From Candidatus Moraniibacteriota bacterium (GTDB taxonomy: Bacteria; Patescibacteriota; Minisyncoccia; CAIUEV01), in assembly GCA_016867255.1 (NCBI GenBank), contig VGKB01000017.1, forward strand, positions 1 through 15,274: a stretch of DNA of 15,274 nucleotides, written 5' to 3'. Of the stretch, positions 7,372 to 12,990 are shown piece after piece. The notes beneath the pieces were generated by a model. It was not told the origin of the DNA. It saw only the letters and a list, made by a program, of their open reading frames with translations, and did no database searches. The translations under genes and the position numbers were made by a program. How positions within the stretch are numbered: the first letter of the stretch is position 1; each line of letters begins with the position of its first letter.

Positions 7372-8871
7372 TTACTGTTTTTGTCCGCAGCCGCAGCCTG
7401 CCTGTCCACCGCTGGAGTCCGGAGTACTGACCTCTGCCGGCAATTTCACTGCCGACGCAGTCTCTAAAGGCGTATTCCCGCTGACCGATTTGTCTCCGTC
7501 CACCACGATAAATTTTCCCCAAACCATCTTCATCCAACAGCTGAACTTTATTTCGCCTAGGTCCTTGGGAGTAAATTCAATCACATTCTCTCCATACTGC
7601 AATTTCTTCTTAATATTGTAAGCCGGCATTACAATCTCATTAGTGCAGCCGGACATTTCTTTGACGTTGATTATCCAACGGACCGGAACCCCCTTTTTTA
7701 CGGTGAGGGTGCTGGGAATATAACCTTGATAGGTAAGGTCCATCCTAGCAACTTGGAAGTTGGCTGCGTTATTTTCCTCGCTTTTTTTAATGGTTTCTTC
7801 AGCGCTTTGATTGTTGCCTGTTTGCGTTATTGCATTACTTTTGAAATTTCCTAAGCTGCGATTAATGTTTAATACCCCAAGAATTATTATAATTACCCCT
7901 GATATTTTCATGATTTGCTTGATTTGGATATGGCTTACGCTGGACACTATTTTGCCAAGACCCAGCATTAAAGGAGCGGTGCCCAGTCCAAAAGCGGCCA
8001 TAGAGAGCCCTCCTGCCAAAGCTGACCCGGAAGCTAGAGAGTAGATCTGCATTGCCTGAAGCGGTCCACAGGGGATAAATCCGTTTAAAAACCCTATGAG
8101 CAGGGGAGCTTTTGGTTTTAGAGAATGGATTTGTTCGGAAAATAAGCGGACGAAAGACGCAGGCAAGACACTCGCTATTTTATCTAGAACTGCCAAGCGG
8201 ATCACAAACGACATGCCCACTGCGATCATAAAAAGGCCGGCCAAGAAAGTCAGAGCGCCAGTGAATGTTTTGCTGATTGCGAAAAAAGAACCGATACCTC
8301 CTAATACCGCACCGGTTAGGGCGTAGCCGCCGACCCTGCCTAAATTGTAACTGATATGGGAAAAGGATATTTTGTTATTATCCTTCACCGCCGGACAAAA
8401 ACGAGTAGTGTAAGCGATCACTATCCCTCCGCACATGCCGATACAGTGGAAACTAGCCAGGACGCCGATTAAAAAAATCAAACCGTAGCTTAAGTTTTTA
8501 TCATTTAGTCTTTCCATAATTTGGAAAAACCCTAAGCGGGAAAAGATAAAATATAGCAATCCAACAAGCAGTAAAACAACCCCTCCGAAAATGAGGGTGT
8601 GGCTAAGCGGGTTGGTCCTTAAACTTTTAACTCTTTTTTTAATTTTTATTTCTGCACTCTTAACCAGCTCCACTTCATAATTCAGACTTTCTACGGTTTT
8701 GATAATGATGTCTTTATTTGTTGCGCCTTCGTTGTAGATGACCCAAGCTTCACCGGAAACCGCGTTCACTTTGGAATCTTTTACGCCAGCTATTAAATTA
8801 ACTTCCTCTTCAATTAATCCTTTACAGCTTTTACAATGGATCCCGGTTATTTTTAGTTTTATTTTTTTCAT
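7372..8871 (-). CDS. HMA + DsbD/TauE-like membrane + cupredoxin fusion protein
   Basis: A 499-residue three-module protein. Residues 1-70 are an HMA copper-binding domain (GIHCKSC, C13 and C16). One TM helix (91-110) leads to a multi-helix domain (about 128-335) of the DsbD_2/sulfite-exporter type with HCIGMCGG (C143, C147) and GFIPCGP (C268), cysteines that in DsbD/CcdA relatives carry electrons across the membrane. After an Asn/Glu-rich linker comes a cupredoxin-like domain (about 372-457) with candidate copper ligands C409, C445 and M449 (SGC and CWMKM). The tail ends in GCGCGQKQ. Lying between csoR and copA, it very probably handles copper at the membrane, perhaps by passing reducing power or metal to an extracytoplasmic cupredoxin; the mechanism is inference. 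Similar fusions are usually annotated only as sulfite exporter TauE/SafE family. The start ATG at 8871 lacks a clear Shine-Dalgarno. Confidence 0.85.
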   Translation of the reverse strand: MKKIKLKITGIHCKSCKGLIEEEVNLIAGVKDSKVNAVSGEAWVIYNEGATNKDIIIKTVESLNYEVELVKSAEIKIKKRVKSLRTNPLSHTLIFGGVVLLLVGLLYFIFSRLGFFQIMERLNDKNLSYGLIFLIGVLASFHCIGMCGGIVIAYTTRFCPAVKDNNKISFSHISYNLGRVGGYALTGAVLGGIGSFFAISKTFTGALTFLAGLFMIAVGMSFVIRLAVLDKIASVLPASFVRLFSEQIHSLKPKAPLLIGFLNGFIPCGPLQAMQIYSLASGSALAGGLSMAAFGLGTAPLMLGLGKIVSSVSHIQIKQIMKISGVIIIILGVLNINRSLGNFKSNAITQTGNNQSAEETIKKSEENNAANFQVARMDLTYQGYIPSTLTVKKGVPVRWIINVKEMSGCTNEIVMPAYNIKKKLQYGENVIEFTPKDLGEIKFSCWMKMVWGKFIVVDGDKSVSGNTPLETASAVKLPAEVSTPDSSGGQAGCGCGQKQ

Positions 8872-8901
8872 CTGTTTTGCGGCTTATGAATTAAGATTGG
8901 T

Positions 8902-9174
8902 TTATTTATTGGCTATCTTGCTTACTTTTAGGATTTCCCCGATCATTTCCTGCTTTCTTTTTTTGTTGTTTGTCTCCATAGCGCGCATAAAACAGCTATT
9001 CAGGTGGCCCTCCATCAGCATCTGGTGGGCGGATTTCAGAAGGCCGATAACGGCCAGATTTTGTTGCATGATGTCTATGCAGTATTCTTTTTTTTCAATC
9101 ATTTTGATTATCTTAGCGATGTGGCTGTGGGCTTTTTTAAAGTTGACCAGCGAATTTTCTTTAAGAGCTTTCAT
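8902..9174 (-). CDS. csoR: Copper-sensing repressor, CsoR family
   Basis: A small all-helical DNA-binding repressor that releases its operator when it binds Cu(I). The 90-residue length is typical. The Cu(I) ligand set is C32, H57 and C61 (YC at 31-32, GHLNSC at 56-61). The spacing of 25 and 4 residues equals that of the Mycobacterium tuberculosis CsoR ligands C36, H61 and C65, and the preceding Tyr is also kept. This favours copper sensing over the formaldehyde-sensing (FrmR) or nickel-sensing (RcnR) branches. It is the first gene of the operon, with 30 bases before the fusion protein gene, and the promoter and palindrome upstream imply autoregulation. No Shine-Dalgarno is visible before ATG 9174. 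Confidence 0.92.
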   Translation of the reverse strand: MKALKENSLVNFKKAHSHIAKIIKMIEKKEYCIDIMQQNLAVIGLLKSAHQMLMEGHLNSCFMRAMETNNKKRKQEMIGEILKVSKIANK

Positions 9175-9237
9175 CTATTTTCATTAAAAATATACCTAAC
9201 TTGGATATTGGATATTGGGATTTGGTTGTTTACCTTG

Positions 9238-9252
9238 ACCTATGGTATAGGT
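9238..9252 (-). promoter_or_regulatory. Probable CsoR operator
   Basis: A perfect 6-bp inverted repeat, ACCTAT-ggt-ATAGGT, sits immediately downstream of the -10 box, across the expected transcription start of the csoR operon. A repressor bound here would block initiation. Known CsoR sites are pseudo-palindromes with TAC/GTA flanks and a more G/C-rich core, so this is an AT-rich version. A related half site, TATACCTAA, lies nearer the gene at 9191-9199. Confidence 0.6.
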
Positions 9253-9281
9253 ATACTATTTCATTCCTAATATTTTGTCAA
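9253..9281 (-). promoter_or_regulatory. Sigma70-type promoter of the csoR-fusion-copA operon
   Basis: On the minus strand a perfect -35 box TTGACA (9276-9281) is followed after exactly 17 bases by -10 box TAGTAT (9253-9258, 4 of 6). The predicted start near 9246 gives a leader of about 70 bases before csoR. That leader contains heptamer repeats close to TTGGATA, read on the plus strand, at 9201-9228. Confidence 0.7.
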
Positions 9282-9321
9282 ATCAGGTTTAAGGCGGTCA
9301 AAAAAAAGATGATAATACAAA

Positions 9322-9351
9322 ATGGCGGTTTGCGCTTTGCGCAACCGCCAT
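9322..9351 (-). terminator. Intrinsic terminator of the two-gene unknown unit
   Basis: Read on the minus strand, a stem of 13 base pairs (ATGGCGGTTGCGC and its complement with one bulged A) closes a 3-base loop and is followed by TTTG and later a T7 run. It lies 10 bases past the stop of the 85-residue gene and insulates the copper operon promoter from upstream transcription. Confidence 0.75.
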
Positions 9352-9360
9352 CGGAGTTGA

Positions 9361-9618
9361 CTAGTCGGTATCCGGCTCTAAGTCGAGCCAGAAGCAGGGT
9401 TTGAAAGGAGCCTCTTTGAAAGGATCCTTTATTTCTTGCCCAGCGCGGTTCCAGGTTGCCCAGTAACTGGCGAAGAGACAGAGGGGCCATTCAATGGATA
9501 CTTCGTCACAGGCGAAATATCCCTCAATTTTGTCTCCAATTCCCGTTATCCTAATCCACCATCCCCTCCGGGTTCGGAATACATCGCCAACCTTTAGATT
9601 TTCAACGAATGAGCTCAT
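9361..9618 (-). CDS. Hypothetical Trp-rich small protein
   Basis: I do not recognise this 85-residue protein. Residues 8-40 look like a small beta-rich domain (LKVGDVFRTRRG, then WWIRITGIGDK), reminiscent of SH3-like barrels but without a decisive motif. The rest is rich in aromatics: six Trp (20, 21, 44, 53, 56, 77) and three Cys (37, 47, 75), with an acidic C-terminus. There is no signal peptide or membrane helix. The start ATG at 9618 overlaps the TGA stop of the preceding gene as ATGA and is preceded by GGGAGG, so translation is probably coupled and a single function for both proteins is plausible. A strong terminator follows. The frame is real because of the strong Shine-Dalgarno, overlap and terminator; the function is unknown. 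Confidence 0.7.
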   Translation of the reverse strand: MSSFVENLKVGDVFRTRRGWWIRITGIGDKIEGYFACDEVSIEWPLCLFASYWATWNRAGQEIKDPFKEAPFKPCFWLDLEPDTD

Positions 9619-10076
9619 ACGACCTCCCTCCCTTTTGTCAGATTCATTTCTGTTTGGGAATCTTCAAAGCCGGAGCCGGGAACGCGTTCCCTACTGGAAA
9701 CGCCGGAGGATTTCTTTCTCCAACTCCCCTCCTTAAGCCGGAAAATTATTATAACGCTTTCAAGGAGAGAAGCCATCTTTTGCATCGGAGCTCTTCCCGC
9801 TTGTTTTTGGTAAAGGATTTCGGCAAGTTTTTGCCAGTGAACCTCTCCGCTTCCCCCGGTGCGGTACGTAATGCTTTCGTATTCCCTTTCTTTTGAAAGT
9901 TCAATGATCCCCCTGACTGTTTCTCGCAAAATAAAGATTCCTTCAGGGTTTCCTTCTTGAATCTTTTCCATGGCCTCGCCGTAGCAATCCAAGACTGCCA
10001 GAGGCCGCAAAAGATCTACGAACCCCTTGGGAAAATCGTACCTTCTGCCAAAGAGTTGGCTTGTGTGGCTAAACAT
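9615..10076 (-). CDS. Hypothetical protein, first gene of a coupled pair
   Basis: I do not recognise this 153-residue soluble protein. Residues 10-110 look mainly helical, with mixed charge and a segment near 30-75 (CYGEAMEKIQEGN, then IFILRETVRGIIELSKERE) followed by EVHWQKLAEILYQKQ. The last 35 residues are Ser, Arg, Glu and Gly rich and probably disordered; their codons also carry the Shine-Dalgarno of the next gene. One Cys (C31) is present. Start ATG 10076 is supported by AAGGAGGAT seven bases upstream, one of the strongest ribosome sites in the window. A TATAAT box lies at 10120-10125, but no good -35 box is found at normal spacing. It is separated from tRNA-Arg by a long terminator hairpin, so it is an independent transcription unit. 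Confidence 0.68.
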   Translation of the reverse strand: MFSHTSQLFGRRYDFPKGFVDLLRPLAVLDCYGEAMEKIQEGNPEGIFILRETVRGIIELSKEREYESITYRTGGSGEVHWQKLAEILYQKQAGRAPMQKMASLLESVIIIFRLKEGSWRKKSSGVSSRERVPGSGFEDSQTEMNLTKGREVV

Positions 10077-10119
10077 TTCCCGATCCTCCTTCTGGGATAG
10101 TTTTGCTTGATGCTGATTG

Positions 10120-10125
10120 ATTATA
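10120..10125 (-). promoter_or_regulatory. Candidate -10 box for the two-gene unknown unit
   Basis: A perfect TATAAT on the minus strand lies 44 bases before the 10076 start. The best -35 match (TTGATT) is 20 bases upstream, which is long, so the promoter is plausible but not well formed. It overlaps the edge of the large AT-rich hairpin. Confidence 0.4.
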
Positions 10126-10176
10126 AAAACCTAAAAATAAGAAAAAATCAAGCGTTTTTCCTATTTTTGGGTTTTT
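10125..10176. terminator. Long AT-rich bidirectional terminator
   Basis: Arms at 10125-10146 and 10155-10176 pair over about 22 positions with one A-C mismatch and one G-T pair, enclosing an 8-base loop. Runs of A on one side and T on the other work as U tracts on either strand. On the minus strand it directly follows tRNA-Arg and would end the lepA-tRNA transcript. Confidence 0.65.
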
Positions 10177-10179
10177 TAG

Positions 10180-10251
10180 TGTCCCTGGGAGGAGTCGGAC
10201 CTCCATTTAGAGCTTAGGAGTCTCCCGTTCTATCCGTTGAACTACAGGGAC
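10180..10251 (-). tRNA. tRNA-Arg (anticodon CCU)
   Basis: Read on the minus strand, a 7-bp acceptor stem GTCCCTG/CAGGGAC is complete. The D arm is GTTC...GAAC, the anticodon loop CTCCTAA gives anticodon CCU, and the T stem GGAGG/CCTCC closes a TCCGACT loop. The discriminator base is A and no CCA is encoded. Oddities are a mismatch next to the anticodon loop (A31-G39), a U-G pair at 27-43, and C in place of T at T-loop position 55. It begins 3 bases past the lepA stop and is probably cut from the lepA transcript. Confidence 0.85.
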
Positions 10252-10254
10252 CCA

Positions 10255-12042
10255 TTATTTTTTCATCAGCTTTAAATACACGCTTGATGGTATATTCACT
10301 TTCCCTGACTCTTTTAGACGTTTTTTGCCTTTTTTTTGCTTATTAAGTAATTTATCCTTGCGAGTGCGATCGCCGCCGTAGAGTTTGGCGGTTACATCCT
10401 TTCTTATCGCGGACAACGTCTCCCGGGCTAAGATCTTTCCTCCCACGGCTGCCTGAATACTAACGGCAAATTGCTGTTTAGGCAAGGTTTTTTTAAGCAA
10501 TTTTACTATGCTTTTTCCTTCGGAATACGCTTTTTCAGTAGGAACAATGCGGCTCAAAGATTCCTTTAATTCTCCCGCGATTAGAATGTCCAATTTAGCT
10601 AACTCAGCCCGGCGAAAGCCGATCGGCGCGTAGTTTAAAGACCCAAAACCGGAACTGATTGACTTTAGTTTGTCGTAAAAATTCATAATTACTTCGGCCA
10701 GGGGAAGTTGATAGCGGATAATCGCCCTTTCCGCCTGTAAAAATTCTGTTGACTGGTAAATCCCCCGATGGTTTTCAAGAAGTTTAATAATCACTCCCAA
10801 ATAATCTCTGGGAGTGATTATTTCAGTTTCCACCCATGGTTCTTCAATGATTTCAAGATTTGCGTTATTTGGCATTTGCGAAGCGCTGGAAATCTCCAGC
10901 CAATTATCCTTGCTTTTTTCCTTTACTCGGTATTTAACGCTGGGAGCCGTAATAATTACTTCAATGAGAAACTCGCGGCTTATTCTTTCTTTTATGATTT
11001 CCAAGTGAAGAAGCCCCAGGCATCCTATCTTAAAACCTCTTCCCAAAGCGGTGCTTGATTCCGGCTCAAAAGTAAAAGCCGCATCGTTAAGGTTTAATTT
11101 GTTTAAGGCGTCTCTTAAGTCTTCGTATTTCTCGGCATCAGTCGGATAAACCCCGGCGTAAACCATCGGTATGCTTGGTTTATATCCCGGCAAAGCTCCG
11201 GCACCCTCCAAATCTTTTTTGAGTATTACCGTATCGCCCACCCGGCAAAGTTTTATTTCTTTTAGCCCGGTAGCAATATAGCCAATCTCGCCTCTAATAA
11301 GATTTTCGGAAGGCCTTTTCTCCGGATGAAAATAGCCGACTTCCTGGATCTCCGTTTCCGCTCCACTGCCAATTAGCATTATTTGTTCATCTTTACTCAC
11401 CCGTCCGTCAAAAATTCTCACGAATAGAATTATTCCTTTATAGGAGTCGTAAGCAGAGTCAAAAATGAGAGCTTTAAAATTTTCTTCTTGGTTAACGACG
11501 GGAGGCGGCACAAGTTTTATGATTGCGTCTAATAGTTCTTTTACTCCCCTTCCCGTCTTGGCGGAGATATAAAATATTTCTTCGTTTTGGCCTAATATTC
11601 CTTTAATTTCTCGGGTTGTGCCTTCCCGATCAGCGTTGGGGAGGTCAATTTTGTTTACTACGGGGATTATGGAAAGTCCCTCTTCAAGCGCCATATATAA
11701 ATTTGCCAGTGTTTGAGCTTGAATTCCTTGGGTTGCGTCAACCAATAAAATTGCCCCTTCCACTGCCGCCAGACTGCGGGACACTTCGTAGGAAAAATCC
11801 ACGTGGCCCGGCGTGTCAATCAAGTTCAATGTGTATTTTTTGCCTTGGCGGGAATAATAATTCATCCTGACGGGCTGCAGTTTGATGGTAATCCCCTTTT
11901 CTCTTTCAATGTCCATGACGTCCAGCAATTGCTCCTTCATTTTTCGGGGCTGGACAGTTTGCGTTATCTCCAAAAAGCGATCGGCGAGAGTTGATTTACC
12001 GTGATCAATGTGGGCAATTATGCAAAAATTTCTGATTGACAT
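10255..12042 (-). CDS. lepA: Elongation factor 4 (LepA)
   Basis: Ribosome-associated GTPase that acts on stalled or mis-translocated ribosomes and in initiation or assembly; conserved in nearly all bacteria. The 595-residue protein shows G1 AHIDHGKST (10-18), G2 region GITIK (50-54), G3 DTPGH (76-80) and G4 NKID (130-133). EF-G-like domains follow, and the LepA-specific C-terminal domain ends with GGDRTRKDKLL and a Lys-rich stretch. The family usually begins MxIRNFxIIAHIDHG, so ATG 12042 is chosen; an AAAGGA Shine-Dalgarno lies just upstream. An in-frame ATG at 12093 would add 17 residues without family support. The stop is 3 bases from tRNA-Arg. Upstream is the rnpB hairpin, so lepA may have its own start or receive read-through. 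Confidence 0.96.
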   Translation of the reverse strand: MSIRNFCIIAHIDHGKSTLADRFLEITQTVQPRKMKEQLLDVMDIEREKGITIKLQPVRMNYYSRQGKKYTLNLIDTPGHVDFSYEVSRSLAAVEGAILLVDATQGIQAQTLANLYMALEEGLSIIPVVNKIDLPNADREGTTREIKGILGQNEEIFYISAKTGRGVKELLDAIIKLVPPPVVNQEENFKALIFDSAYDSYKGIILFVRIFDGRVSKDEQIMLIGSGAETEIQEVGYFHPEKRPSENLIRGEIGYIATGLKEIKLCRVGDTVILKKDLEGAGALPGYKPSIPMVYAGVYPTDAEKYEDLRDALNKLNLNDAAFTFEPESSTALGRGFKIGCLGLLHLEIIKERISREFLIEVIITAPSVKYRVKEKSKDNWLEISSASQMPNNANLEIIEEPWVETEIITPRDYLGVIIKLLENHRGIYQSTEFLQAERAIIRYQLPLAEVIMNFYDKLKSISSGFGSLNYAPIGFRRAELAKLDILIAGELKESLSRIVPTEKAYSEGKSIVKLLKKTLPKQQFAVSIQAAVGGKILARETLSAIRKDVTAKLYGGDRTRKDKLLNKQKKGKKRLKESGKVNIPSSVYLKLMKK

Positions 12043-12105
12043 AGTCCTTTTCGTTACAATTAGACGGTTACAAAACTTCCCTTTTTTAACCATCCCAATA
12101 TAACG

Positions 12106-12129
12106 AAAGACGCATCTTTATGCGTCTTT
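12106..12129. terminator. Hairpin downstream of rnpB
   Basis: Perfect 10-bp arms AAAGACGCAT (12106-12115) and ATGCGTCTTT (12120-12129) with a 4-base loop lie between the 3' end of rnpB and lepA. The A/T flanks give short U tracts in both directions. It probably ends or allows processing of the RNase P RNA precursor; partial read-through into lepA is possible. Confidence 0.6.
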
Positions 12130-12162
12130 ATTGTTTATCTTAATTTAATCAAATTTATTTTT

Positions 12163-12702
12163 TACTGAGTTTGTTGAGAGAATCTGTAAGCCGAATTCTG
12201 TAATCATAAATCTTACATGGTTCATGACAGTAATCATTTATCTTGCCCGGCTGTTGCCAGACGGGTCTAGCGGCACCCTCCGCCAGAGGCGGAGTGCGGC
12301 CTTGCACCGAGTGGGGCTTGCCACGCTGCGTTATCTCTAACGCAGGAGAACGGTAATTCGGATAGCAATTAGTACTAAACCGCTATCAAAACATTTCCCG
12401 TTCACTTTTCACCTTTTCTTCGCCTCGCCGAAGCTTTAGCGTAGGCGGGTTGCTAGTTTCCTGTACCGCCTCCGCCAATGCTACGGCGAGTCAAAGTAGT
12501 ATAGTCTCTGCGGCGCTTTCCCTCCCGCCTATGGCGGGGGCGGGCGTTACCCGCCACTCACTTCACACACCCAACAAAAGTATCGGGACAAAACCCGAGA
12601 GGGCTTGCCCCGCATTCTGTGCGGTGCGGGGTGTTCGGACTTTCCTCCCCGCCCATTGTGATGGGTGGGGCGATTACTTGATTCTCTCAAAGAACTCAGT
12701 AA
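12163..12702 (-). ncRNA. rnpB: RNase P RNA, bacterial type A-like
   Basis: Catalytic RNA that removes 5' leaders from precursor tRNAs. On the minus strand the conserved cores are visible in order: GAGGAAAGTCCGAACACC after P3, CAGAGACTATAC, GGTGAAAAG, GGCAAGCCCCACTCGG followed by GTGCAAGGCCG, and AGAATTCGGCTTACAG near the 3' end. The ends are set by P1, whose arms at 12163-12184 and 12681-12702 pair over about 21 bp with one two-base internal mismatch, far longer than the usual 8-11 bp. At about 540 nt it exceeds the 350-400 nt typical of bacteria. The excess is in P1 and in peripheral arms such as the P12-like stem at 12424-12490, built from GGCGG-type palindromes. It lies 33 bases after rpmH and may share its promoter. 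End positions are uncertain by a few bases. Confidence 0.93.
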
Positions 12703-12735
12703 AATTATTAAGACTGTAAGCTCTAAACAGTAGAT

Positions 12736-12873
12736 CTAAACCGTGATTCTTTTTCTTCCTTTATTTCGGCGTTTGGCTACTACCCTCGCGCCTCCCGGAG
12801 TACGCATCCTTTTTAAAAATCCGTGTCGGCGCTTGCGGCGTCTTTTTTTGGGCTGGTAAGTCCTTTTCGGCAT
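12736..12873 (-). CDS. rpmH: 50S ribosomal protein L34
   Basis: A 45-residue, very basic ribosomal protein of the large subunit that contacts 23S rRNA. It starts MPKRTYQPKKRRRKRRHGF and continues LKRMRTPGGARVVAKRR and KGRKR, matching the family end to end. ATG 12873 is chosen because L34 nearly always begins MKRTxQP or MPKRTYQP; an in-frame extension to 12921 is rejected. No Shine-Dalgarno precedes it. In many bacteria rpmH is followed by rnpA, the protein subunit of RNase P; here it is followed instead by rnpB, the RNA subunit. Confidence 0.95.
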   Translation of the reverse strand: MPKRTYQPKKRRRKRRHGFLKRMRTPGGARVVAKRRNKGRKRITV

Positions 12874-12911
12874 AATTATCGCTCTTAAAGTTTGAGAGTT
12901 ACTGTAAGACC

Positions 12912-12940
12912 CATATACCACATTTTAAGTATATTGTAAA
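12912..12940 (-). promoter_or_regulatory. Promoter of rpmH (and probably rnpB)
   Basis: On the minus strand, TTTACA (12935-12940, 5 of 6) is followed after 17 bases by TATATG (12912-12917), with TGG directly before it as an extended -10 element. The leader before rpmH would be about 32 bases. No convincing separate rnpB promoter is seen in the 33-base gap after rpmH. Confidence 0.6.
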
Positions 12941-12990
12941 TACCTTAAAGCAGATATAAGCTATTAAGATAAAACCTTAAAATAACTCTA

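Noticed and set aside
12043..12093. 17-residue extension of LepA from ATG 12093
   Set aside because: LepA proteins begin at the residue encoded at 12042, and a Shine-Dalgarno precedes that ATG.
12106..12129. Riboswitch or leader attenuator for lepA
   Set aside because: The simple 10-bp hairpin directly follows the RNase P RNA and is better explained as its 3' end structure.
12450..12719. 89-codon plus-strand open frame
   Set aside because: It lies within and opposite the RNase P RNA gene and shows no protein-like features.
12874..12921. 16-residue extension of L34
   Set aside because: L34 is a 44-46 residue protein starting MPKRT/MKRT; the extension also overlaps the predicted promoter.
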